Shown here: positions 25,046-32,195 of the stretch, piece after piece
Numbering within the stretch: position 1 is the first letter of the stretch
Layout of the letters: each line of letters starts with the position of its first letter
Assembly: GCA_964358645.1 (NCBI GenBank)
Contig: CAYHPW010000029.1
Location: 1 to 32,499, forward strand
Length of the DNA stretch: 32,499 nucleotides
Direction: 5' to 3'
From: JBBTDV01 sp038042605
Lineage (GTDB): Bacteria; Bdellovibrionota; UBA1018
The notes under the pieces: generated by a model
The model's database searches: none
What the model was told of the DNA's origin: nothing
The model's input: only the letters and a program-made list of their open reading frames with translations
Position numbers and translations under genes: made by a program

Positions 25046-25175
25046 AGTCCCCCAAGAAATTTTTATTCAACTTATATGCCGCGTCCTCCGATACCACAGA
25101 GGGCTCTCGTGTTAGTTGCCAGGCAAAGCTTGCCCAGTGTTGAACCCGCTTAGGCATCTTATTCCTAATATTCAT
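25035..25175 (-). CDS. Small 46-aa ORF coupling the activator gene to flgB
   Basis: An open frame fills the whole gap: its ATG overlaps the activator stop (ATGA) and its TAA stop lies 11 bases inside flgB. The predicted peptide begins MNIRNKMPKRVQHW and ends NFLGDYDR; it is basic at the N-terminus and has two Trp residues. No family is recognised. The ribosome site is weak (AGGAAG about 14 nt upstream), but re-initiation at ATGA would not need a strong one. It could be a real small protein, a translational bridge, or chance. Confidence 0.35.
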   Translation of the reverse strand: MNIRNKMPKRVQHWASFAWQLTREPSVVSEDAAYKLNKNFLGDYDR

Positions 25176-26143
25176 GCAAAAATCCCGAGCTTCCTGTAAT
25201 CCGCAAGTTTGTTTCTTAAAGTGCGTATTGAAATGCCAAGCGCGCGCGCCGTGTGCGTCCTGTTGCCGTGATGGTACTTGAGCGCCACCAATATCACTCT
25301 TCTTTCAATATCGTTTAGTGTCTGCCCTGGCAGCCAGTTTGCGTCGGCGTCCTCGCCTGAATCAGTCTGTACGGCCTGAACACCAGTGAGATTGCGCCTC
25401 TCAATATGGATATCGTTCTCGGTCACTATCTGATTTTTAGCGGTGATCACTGCGCGCTCTATCACGTTCTCAAGCTCGCGGATGTTGCCGGGCCACACAT
25501 GCGATTCAAGCAGCCGCCTGGAACCTTCCGCGAACCCGATGAGCGGCGTGGAGTTCTTAATCGCATATTGCCTCATAAAGTGATCAGATAGCACTTTGAC
25601 ATCGCCTATCCTCTCGCGTAGCGGCGGTAACGTGAGGTTCACAACATTCAATCTGTAAAAAAGGTCTTCGCGAAATATCCCGGCCTTCACGCAATCAGCA
25701 AGGTTACGGTTCGTGGTGGCTATGATCCTCACATCGACTGGGATGGGCCTGCGGCCGCCAATGCGATCTACTTCGGCTTCCTGGATCACACGAAGGAGTT
25801 TAGCCTGCAACCTGATATCCATCTCGGATATCTCGTCAAGCAAAAGCGTGCCGCCATTGGCGAACTCGAACTTGCCGGCCTTGGCCGTGACGGCTCCGGT
25901 GAACGAACCACGCTCATAGCCGAAAAGCTCCGATTCAAGCAGGTTCTCAGGGATCGCGGCGCAGTTTATGGCAACAAATGGTCTTGAGGACCTGGTGCTG
26001 TTGCCATGGATAAGGTTGGCGATCAACTCCTTGCCCGTCCCGCTTTCGCCCTGGATCAGGACAGTCGCCTTGCTTTGGGCCACCGTCTTCGCGAGCTGTA
26101 TAACCTCGCGCATTCTCCTGTCTTCCGTGATTATCTCCGTCAT
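25172..26143 (-). CDS. Sigma-54-dependent activator without receiver domain (FlrC/FlbD-like)
   Basis: AAA+ transcription activator, 323 aa. Walker A GESGTGKE is at 32-39, the sigma-54 contact loop GSFTGA at 79-84 (a variant of GAFTGA), Walker B LLLDE near 100-104, and the arginine-finger region RRPIPVDVRIIATTNRNL follows. A C-terminal Fis-type helix-turn-helix (NRTHTARALGISIRTLRNKL) resembles FlrC/FlbD flagellar regulators. There is no N-terminal receiver: the AAA+ domain begins within a few residues of the start. The ATG overlaps the TPR gene stop, with AAGGAGG 7 nt upstream, so this start is firm. It probably activates the sigma-54 promoters here, perhaps controlled by its level or a partner. 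Confidence 0.93.
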   Translation of the reverse strand: MTEIITEDRRMREVIQLAKTVAQSKATVLIQGESGTGKELIANLIHGNSTRSSRPFVAINCAAIPENLLESELFGYERGSFTGAVTAKAGKFEFANGGTLLLDEISEMDIRLQAKLLRVIQEAEVDRIGGRRPIPVDVRIIATTNRNLADCVKAGIFREDLFYRLNVVNLTLPPLRERIGDVKVLSDHFMRQYAIKNSTPLIGFAEGSRRLLESHVWPGNIRELENVIERAVITAKNQIVTENDIHIERRNLTGVQAVQTDSGEDADANWLPGQTLNDIERRVILVALKYHHGNRTHTARALGISIRTLRNKLADYRKLGIFA

Positions 26144-28926
26144 TTTATGCCCTCCTTGGCACGTTTTGAGTTACCTGCACTGATTTTATGAATTGATTCC
26201 TGCGCCTTGCGGTTAGCAAGAACTTCGGATGCCAGTTTTCTCCAGAAATCATCTGTCTTGCTGCCCGCGAGTTTTTCAAAAACACCATCAGCCTTGGCGT
26301 CATCGCCATCAGGCATCTTGGCTAGCGCATTAGCATAGCCGAACATCGCGCGATTTCCGCCCAACCCGTTCTCGACCGCTTTAGCATACGTAGAGGCTGC
26401 TTCGCCCCAACGGCCTAGCTGCTCTAAAATTCTGCCCTGTTCAATTACGACGGTATCCATCGATGGGACCGCTGGCAGGCCAAGCATGTTTTGTGGCCAA
26501 TTCTTTTCATTCGGAATATTCAATCTTTTTTCGAGACTACGATACAATTCAAGCGCGCCGCTGAGATCCCCGGCCTTCAAATGCAATTTGGCCTGCCACG
26601 CCTCCACCCTCGCGTCCATTCCGCTGTCACCGGACTGAGGCGCCAAAAGCCGCGCCTTGATTGCATGGCTGAAGGCAGCACTGTTGTGGCCTTCTTTTTC
26701 CTCTAAAAGTCCCAGCATCAGCTCTCGCTCATATGAGTGGACGGATTCGTCCTTCACCTTCGCAAGCCACTGCTTGATTTCTTGTTTGTTCTTTTCAATA
26801 TCAAGCACCCAAAGCGCCTTAGCTTTTGAAAAGCTCTCATCAGAGTTGATTAATTCCAGATCCAGGTCATCAGCCGCTAGTGAGCGGCTATCCCCCTGCT
26901 TAAGAGCGAGAATTTTTGTATATTCAGCGACTAGTTCCGAAGCGATGCTAGCCAGGCCGAAATCAGCCGCAGTCTGAGAGAGCCTGAGCAGGAAATCCGT
27001 ATTCACCGGGCTTGCTTCTTTCGAAATCATCCCCTTTTTCTCCATGTAGAATGCAAGCGCCTCGTAACCTTTTCCCTCGTCAAGAAGCTTGAGCAGTGAT
27101 TTCCTAAAAAGCCCGCCCACCAAGCTTCCCAGCAGGTGCTTGACGGTGTCATTCTTTGAACGGTGTAACTCGTCTATGGCGGCCGCGACCGCCTTGTTCT
27201 CATGACCAAGCGTGATCAGCGCCCGGATGCGTGAGAGTTCCATGAAGTCACGGTACCGCGTGGTGGCCACATCCTGCCTACCGTCGAACGAAGCCGCCTC
27301 ATCGGATATGAATTTTTCAAGCCCGCTTATGTCCATCCCCCCATGATCTCCACAAGGCAGGAGCCTCAACCTGGCCAGAGTCGCACCGGGACTTGATGGG
27401 TATCTGTTAATTGTTTCGTAAAACCAGTCCCGCGCGGTCTCAGCCAGATCCTTTCCGCCCTGTCTTGCTGAAATCTCACCAAGCCTGAGCGTGGCCCTCC
27501 AGCCGGCGGGGTGGCCAGGGTAGCGCTTAAGGAAGTTTTCAAAAGCCTCTTTTGCGTACTCATATTGTCCTAGTTGATAGAGGGCCTCGGCCCTGTTCAC
27601 ATGAATGGAAGGGAACTTTTCAGCCTCCGTCCCGAATCTCTTAAGTCCCCTGTAATAAGCCGCCAGAGTCTGTTCGTATTGGAAGCGGTCAAGATACAAA
27701 TCCCCGCTCCGAAGTGCCGCTTCGGCTTTGTCACGCATATCCTGGGCGTTTTCTATGACCCATTGGTATTCCTTGGCGGCACGCTCTGTCTGCTTAAGCG
27801 CGAACATTGATTCCGCCATCCCGAGATGGAAGACCCAGCTTAGCCTATGTTTCGGAAAATTGTGGACAAGTGACGAAAATGATTCCAGCGAAGCGAGATG
27901 ATCACCCCTGGCCATTTGTGAAATCGCCATGTGGATGCCGCCATACAACGCAATAGGTGAATTCTTCGAGTCCGACACCAAATGAGTGAGGATCTCCTCG
28001 GCAGCCTGCTGCATAGTAGGAAGACGCAGCAGAGCATTCGCCCGCAAGAAACGCATTTCATGCCTGTGTTCGCCCCCCGGTACTTCGGCATCAAAAAAAT
28101 CAAGCGTGCGCAGGACGAGCGCAAAATCTCCCTGTTTGTAAAGATTCAATGCGAGGCGGGTATATTGAGCTGCCCTCGATTGACTCTTTGGGACCAGATA
28201 ATGGTAATCTTCATCCGGAGATTTGGTGGAAAACCAGCGCGAAAATGCCACTTTTTCGTGGAAAGGGAAGAACTCAAGGAAAACTTCATTCGACTCACTG
28301 TAAGGCTCCCGGCAAAATCTCCCAACGTCGTTGGCATCCGCCTTGGCCTTTTCAAATGCTATTTTTCTTTCCGTGCGTCGCCGGCGCTTCTCCTCCGCCG
28401 CGTTGCGCTCCGCTTGTTTTTGTGCCCTCAGCCTTGCTGTTTCTGCCTGAAGCACCGTTGGGCCTTGTTTAACCCAGAAATCCACGATGTATTCGCCGGT
28501 TTTGGATCGGTACTCGAACAACTCCATGCGTGGATTGACTGGCTTGTCAGCTCCTTCCGGGAATTTCCACTTGCCGGTTATCCTGACCCCCGGGCCTGCC
28601 GGGTCATTAGATCCCTCAAAAAATTCAAGCGAACTGATTCTGGGATCACCAGACTCATTGAGTTTTGCCTGCCAGCGCTTCTCATCTCCGACGGGGGCAC
28701 CTAGGTCATAGAGCGTGACCCCTTTTAGAAAAAGGTCGAATCCTTCTTTCTTGCTGTTGAACTTGGTACTGACATCCGCGCCGATCCCAAACATAAAACG
28801 GCTATGGGTTTTAAATGTCCGTATCTTTAGGCCTTCAACAATATTAGCCTCTGCCCGGACATCCATTGGGATGCTAAATGAAACTAAAACAGATATAACT
28901 GCTATGAATGTTAACCTGACGAGCAT
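26140..28926 (-). CDS. Secreted TPR-repeat protein with N-terminal AMIN-like domain
   Basis: 928-aa protein, probably periplasmic or outer-membrane associated. The start at 28926 is supported by AGGAG 4 nt upstream and directly gives a signal peptide (MLVRLTFIAVISVLVSFSIP to VRAEA). Residues about 25-150 form a beta-rich region similar to AMIN domains (SRFMFGIG, GFDLFLKGVTLYDLG, RVRITGKW-like strands). A charged coiled segment (about 170-200) follows, then many TPR-like helical pairs (from about 240: YTRLALNLYKQGDFALVLRT, YQLGQYEYAKEAFENFLKRY, LKAGDLSGALELYRSLEKRL). No family name can be assigned. It is cotranscribed with the activator and precedes flgB, so a role in basal-body anchoring or in controlling the activator is possible but inferred. 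A longer start at 29025 would lie upstream of the promoter. Confidence 0.88.
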   Translation of the reverse strand: MLVRLTFIAVISVLVSFSIPMDVRAEANIVEGLKIRTFKTHSRFMFGIGADVSTKFNSKKEGFDLFLKGVTLYDLGAPVGDEKRWQAKLNESGDPRISSLEFFEGSNDPAGPGVRITGKWKFPEGADKPVNPRMELFEYRSKTGEYIVDFWVKQGPTVLQAETARLRAQKQAERNAAEEKRRRRTERKIAFEKAKADANDVGRFCREPYSESNEVFLEFFPFHEKVAFSRWFSTKSPDEDYHYLVPKSQSRAAQYTRLALNLYKQGDFALVLRTLDFFDAEVPGGEHRHEMRFLRANALLRLPTMQQAAEEILTHLVSDSKNSPIALYGGIHMAISQMARGDHLASLESFSSLVHNFPKHRLSWVFHLGMAESMFALKQTERAAKEYQWVIENAQDMRDKAEAALRSGDLYLDRFQYEQTLAAYYRGLKRFGTEAEKFPSIHVNRAEALYQLGQYEYAKEAFENFLKRYPGHPAGWRATLRLGEISARQGGKDLAETARDWFYETINRYPSSPGATLARLRLLPCGDHGGMDISGLEKFISDEAASFDGRQDVATTRYRDFMELSRIRALITLGHENKAVAAAIDELHRSKNDTVKHLLGSLVGGLFRKSLLKLLDEGKGYEALAFYMEKKGMISKEASPVNTDFLLRLSQTAADFGLASIASELVAEYTKILALKQGDSRSLAADDLDLELINSDESFSKAKALWVLDIEKNKQEIKQWLAKVKDESVHSYERELMLGLLEEKEGHNSAAFSHAIKARLLAPQSGDSGMDARVEAWQAKLHLKAGDLSGALELYRSLEKRLNIPNEKNWPQNMLGLPAVPSMDTVVIEQGRILEQLGRWGEAASTYAKAVENGLGGNRAMFGYANALAKMPDGDDAKADGVFEKLAGSKTDDFWRKLASEVLANRKAQESIHKISAGNSKRAKEGIK

Positions 28927-28977
28927 CCTGCTCCTAGCGTGTTGGCTTCCTGCCTGACCACTGATTCCAATTTCAAG

Positions 28978-28993
28978 AGCAAACATGGTGCCA
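28978..28993 (-). promoter_or_regulatory. Sigma-54 promoter of the first flagellar operon
   Basis: Minus-strand TGGCACCATGTTTGCT matches the consensus TGGCACG-N4-TTGCW at all conserved positions but one, with GG and GC exactly 10 bp apart. The predicted transcript start near 28967 leaves a leader of about 40 nt before the TPR gene ATG at 28926 and its AGGAG site. It probably drives the TPR protein, the sigma-54 activator and flgB through flgE. Confidence 0.85.
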
Positions 28994-29030
28994 TTTTTAC
29001 CGTGGAAGCCACATTTGCCGGTCACAACAC

Positions 29031-29090
29031 TACCGATCGGCCATAACTGGACCGGAAGTTTTGAATCGTACTAGGCAATTCCTATCGGTA
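29031..29090. promoter_or_regulatory. Inverted repeat, possible activator binding sites
   Basis: TACCGAT (29031-29037) and ATCGGTA (29084-29090) are complementary arms 46 bp apart; the first is part of the palindrome CCGATCGG (29033-29040). They lie about 40-100 bp upstream of the -24 element of the sigma-54 promoter, where activators of this class bind. Binding is inference only. Confidence 0.3.
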
Positions 29091-29233
29091 AAAAATGTTG
29101 GCGGATACCTGATGACGTGATCCATACAAAAATCCTAGCAATAAAAAGTAACTGTATTTTGACCTATTGTCAGGAAACACAACAGTTTACGATAGGAGCT
29201 TGACGGTTTATGTTAATACTACGGAGACATCAC

Positions 29234-29797
29234 ATGCTGAATTTTCTGAAGATATGTTTAACTGGGATGATATTGTTAACAACTGGTTGCGGGCTGTTGA
29301 TCGGCAACGTTAAACCCGTTGATGAAAAATCAGAAACATACGGTATAGCAGATTTATCCAGGGACGACCCCGACTGGGACAAGCTTGATCAGCCCGCTAA
29401 TAGCAGCGAGGACTCAAATCCCTCTTCCAGCGATGTTTCAGACGTGGTTTTTCAATCAAAGAAAACCGCATCGATAATCTCGCTCAACTCGGCCTGCCGC
29501 CCAACCCATGGAAACCCGCAAACCGAGGACGACCTGAGAAAAATCACGAATCAGCTTTTTTTAGGCGTTTCAAACATCACCATGCGCGAGGAAAAAGAAC
29601 TCACCGTGAGCAGCTCACCGGCGCTGCAAACAACCATCCACGGCAAGATGAACGGCGAACTCATGAAGTTAAGATCGGTGGTTTTACGCAAAAACCACTG
29701 TGTGTACGACTTGATGTACATAGCGCGACCAAACAGCTTCACCGAAAAAGAACAATCATTCGATAAATTTGCGGCCTCACTGCGCCTGAAAGACTGA
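29234..29797 (+). CDS. Lipoprotein encoded upstream of mlaE
   Basis: 187-aa predicted lipoprotein, family not recognised. The signal ends in the lipobox LLTTGC near residues 14-19, and the next residues (GLLIG) do not include an inner-membrane retention Asp. A Ser/Asp-rich linker (about 30-80) is followed by a compact domain with paired Cys and a C-terminal pattern FTEKEQSFDKFAASLRL. ATG 29234 has GGAG 7 nt upstream and starts the signal peptide cleanly, so it is preferred over ATG 29210. It lies 8 bp before mlaE, so it is probably part of the lipid-transport system. Confidence 0.82.
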   Translation: MLNFLKICLTGMILLTTGCGLLIGNVKPVDEKSETYGIADLSRDDPDWDKLDQPANSSEDSNPSSSDVSDVVFQSKKTASIISLNSACRPTHGNPQTEDDLRKITNQLFLGVSNITMREEKELTVSSSPALQTTIHGKMNGELMKLRSVVLRKNHCVYDLMYIARPNSFTEKEQSFDKFAASLRLKD

Positions 29798-29805
29798 AGC
29801 AATCG

Positions 29806-30618
29806 ATGGATGAAACTCTACAAATAGGCGACAAGGGCTTCCTAAGCCGCTTAGGCTCCAAGACACTATCAATGATTTTGTTCGCTGGAGGGTTCAGCGT
29901 CCTGTGCGGACAAATAATCCAGCAAATATTCAGACGACCCTTTTATATCAGACTGACAATCGAGCAGGTTTTTTCCATAGGGGTCAAATCATTCTTGCTT
30001 GTGCTGGTCACAGCGCTCGCCACCGGTTCGGTCATGGCACTGCAATTCGGCTATGGTCTCGCCAAGTTCGGAGGCACGCTGTATGTCCCTAAAATAGTTG
30101 CTCTGTCCATCCTGCGCGAGCTTGGCCCGGTTTTCACTAGCTTGCTGGTCGCGGGCCGTATCGGATCCGGCATAGCATCGGAAGTCGCGTCCATGAAAGT
30201 GACCCAGCAAATCGATGCCATCCGCGCGCTGGGAACAAACCCTATCAAACGTATTGTCATACCAAGAGTGGTAGCCAGCATGATAGCGCTACCAATACTC
30301 ACCTTGTTTGCGGATTACATAGGCCTCACTGGTGCGATGATAATATGCGACAATGAATTTAACATAAGTTCAGAGTACTTCGTGTCAAAGGTGGTTGAGA
30401 CCCTGCGCCTTTATGACCTTTTCACCGGAATGGCAAAAACCATGGTATTCGCCTTTTTCATTTCAGTAACCGCCTGCTGGAAGGGTTTGAATACCGAAGG
30501 CGGTACGGAGGGTGTTGGTAACACGACCACCTGGGTGGTGGTCAGTTCAAGTATATTCATAATGATAAGCGACTTCTTCTTAACCAAGCTCTTCATTATG
30601 ACGATCTATCCTAAGTAA
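29806..30618 (+). CDS. mlaE: MlaE-type permease of phospholipid ABC transporter
   Basis: Inner-membrane permease that works with MlaF and MlaD to move phospholipids between the inner and outer membranes. 270 aa with about five hydrophobic segments. The family core includes ALQFGYGLAKFGGTLYVPKI, LRELGPVFTSLLVAGRIGSG, IASEVASMKVTQQIDAIRAL and the Gly-rich TEGGTEGVGNTTTWVVV C-terminal motif (given in parts). Second gene of the plus-strand operon; mlaF follows after 18 bp. The typical length is about 260 aa. Confidence 0.95.
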   Translation: MDETLQIGDKGFLSRLGSKTLSMILFAGGFSVLCGQIIQQIFRRPFYIRLTIEQVFSIGVKSFLLVLVTALATGSVMALQFGYGLAKFGGTLYVPKIVALSILRELGPVFTSLLVAGRIGSGIASEVASMKVTQQIDAIRALGTNPIKRIVIPRVVASMIALPILTLFADYIGLTGAMIICDNEFNISSEYFVSKVVETLRLYDLFTGMAKTMVFAFFISVTACWKGLNTEGGTEGVGNTTTWVVVSSSIFIMISDFFLTKLFIMTIYPK

Positions 30619-30636
30619 TAGACGAGTACCAAAAAC

Positions 30637-31380
30637 ATGGATCAGATAGCCTTGGAGATCATAAATCTCCGGAAGAACTTCGGAGGGAAAACAGTGCACC
30701 ACGATATCTCCTTCCGTCTGTTCGACGGGGAGATACTGGGGCTCTTCGGCGCGTCTGGAAGCGGCAAAAGCGTAATTCTTAGATCAATAATCGGCCTCGA
30801 AAAACCTGATCACGGCAAGGTTGTGTTCGAGGGCAAAGACCTGTGTGCTCTTAACGAACAACAACTGGTTAATGCCAGAAAGAAAATAGCTTATGTCTTT
30901 CAGAACGGAGCACTGTTCGATTCACTGACCATCGAGGAGAACCTGGCATACTCACTCCGCGAGCACACCTCCTTCTCGGAACGCGAGATCCGTCAAAAAG
31001 TCGACGACATGCTGGATCTTATCGATATGCGCGGCACGAACAATCTGCTCCCGGCCGAACTCTCAGGCGGCATGCAAAAACGCGCGGGTCTGGCTAGGGC
31101 GATTATACTGGGGCAAGAGATAATACTTTTTGATGAACCCACTGCTGGCCTGGACCCAGTGAACACCAAACGGCTGCTGGATAATATAAAGAAGTTAAAA
31201 CAAAAGGGTATCACCGGCATCTTCGTCACGCACGATATCCCTAGCGCATTCGAAATTGCCGACCGCATAGCCATTCTCTATAATGGGAGAATACAAGCCA
31301 TAGACACCGTGGAAAACATACAAAAATCACAAGACCCTTTGGTCAAGTCTTTCATGAAAGGGGAATCTACTTCTGAATAG
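30637..31380 (+). CDS. mlaF: MlaF-type ATP-binding subunit
   Basis: Cytoplasmic ATPase of the phospholipid transporter. 247 aa with Walker A GASGSGKS near residue 40, Q-loop YVFQNGALFDSLT, ABC signature LSGGMQKRAGLARA, Walker B IILFDEPTAGLDP and the H-loop VTHD. The LSGGMQKR signature is characteristic of Mla-type ATPases. Its 3' end overlaps mlaD by 8 nt if mlaD starts at CTG 31373. Confidence 0.95.
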   Translation: MDQIALEIINLRKNFGGKTVHHDISFRLFDGEILGLFGASGSGKSVILRSIIGLEKPDHGKVVFEGKDLCALNEQQLVNARKKIAYVFQNGALFDSLTIEENLAYSLREHTSFSEREIRQKVDDMLDLIDMRGTNNLLPAELSGGMQKRAGLARAIILGQEIILFDEPTAGLDPVNTKRLLDNIKKLKQKGITGIFVTHDIPSAFEIADRIAILYNGRIQAIDTVENIQKSQDPLVKSFMKGESTSE

Positions 31381-32188
31381 CAAACGCATAGGGATTGAAG
31401 TCAAGGTTGGCCTCTTTGTAATGTTGGGCTTGGGCCTGATTATGCTGGCCATTATTGTCCTTGGCAGCAGCGAAAACATTCTTGTACGCAAAAGCCATTA
31501 CTACATTCACTTCAACTCGGTTGAAGGACTGATCCCTGGCGCAAAGGTAGTGTTGGGCGGATTACAGATAGGCACAGTCAGCACCATTGATTTTGATCCC
31601 GAGAAAAGAAACATGCGCATTGAAGTCTCCGTCGCAAGGACTTCAAGCCCGTGGATAAGAAAGGACACCACGGCTGAAATCGCCACACTCGGCGTCCTTG
31701 GCGACAAATACATCGCCTTATCCACAAGCAGCAACAATGAAGCTCCCCTGCCACAGGGCTCCGACATAACCGTTAAGCAGTCAAAAGACATAGCCCAGTT
31801 CCTTAACAAAGGTGACCAGCTCATGATTTCCTTAAACTCACTCGCCTCAAGCTTAAACAGGCTGGTGAACGGGTTTGAATCCAACAACCGCAGCGAAGTG
31901 TTTTTTCAGAATATGACCTCGGCGGCAAAGAACTTAGCCACCGCGACTGACAAGCTGAACAAGGAGCTCGACGGTTTAAACGCCAAGAGTGTAGTTAAAA
32001 ATATGAATTCAATACTGGACAAAATAAACAACGGCACAGGCACGCTTGGAGCACTGATCAATGATCCCGGCCTTTATGACGACACGAAGGCACTTATCGG
32101 CGGCGCAAACCGCAGCAGGATCATAAGGAACCTGGTCCGCCAGACAATTAAAAAATCAGCCGAAACGCAGGCTGGTCAGCAGAAATAA
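31373..32188 (+). CDS. mlaD: MlaD-type MCE-domain substrate-binding protein, probable CTG start
   Basis: Periplasmic, membrane-anchored MCE protein that binds phospholipid and docks on MlaFE. From CTG 31373 it has 271 aa: the conserved N-terminal motif IGIEVKVGLFV, a membrane helix (MLGLGLIMLAIIVLG), the MCE domain (IHFNSVEGLIPGAKVVLGG, DKYIALSTSS), and a helical C-terminal part (LNSLASSLNRLVNGFE, KNLATATDKLNKELDGL). The first ATG (31421) would cut away the conserved IEVKVGLFV. The frame has no ATG, GTG or TTG upstream after the stop at 31355, but CTG 31373 has AAAGGGGA 8 nt upstream and overlaps the mlaF stop, so it is preferred. ATT 31394 or ATA 31388 are weaker alternatives. Confidence 0.88.
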   Translation: MNSKRIGIEVKVGLFVMLGLGLIMLAIIVLGSSENILVRKSHYYIHFNSVEGLIPGAKVVLGGLQIGTVSTIDFDPEKRNMRIEVSVARTSSPWIRKDTTAEIATLGVLGDKYIALSTSSNNEAPLPQGSDITVKQSKDIAQFLNKGDQLMISLNSLASSLNRLVNGFESNNRSEVFFQNMTSAAKNLATATDKLNKELDGLNAKSVVKNMNSILDKINNGTGTLGALINDPGLYDDTKALIGGANRSRIIRNLVRQTIKKSAETQAGQQK

Positions 32189-32195
32189 AGCGCCG

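Larger units (their letters stand above)
28927..29233. other. Divergent intergenic region between flagellar and Mla operons
   Basis: A 307-bp gap between two divergent operons. It contains the sigma-54 promoter at 28978-28993 and an inverted repeat (29031-29090). On the plus strand TTGACC at 29159-29164 could be a -35 box for the lipoprotein gene, but no convincing -10 lies at the right distance. No sigma-54 motif was found toward the plus-strand operon. Confidence 0.6.

Noticed and set aside
25080..25140. Sigma-54 promoter directly before flgB
   Set aside because: A TGGGCAAGCTTTGC-like stretch is present, but the spacing between GG and GC is one base short.
27982..28704. 240-codon plus-strand open frame inside the TPR gene
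   Set aside because: It is antisense to the TPR protein, which has a signal peptide and repeats; the plus-strand frame has no recognisable domain.
26140..29025. Longer TPR protein starting at 29025
   Set aside because: This start lies upstream of the sigma-54 promoter, has no good ribosome site, and would place 33 residues before a clear signal peptide.
29159..29193. Sigma-70 promoter TTGACC...TACGAT for the lipoprotein gene
   Set aside because: The spacing of 23 bp is too long and no alternative -10 box fits.
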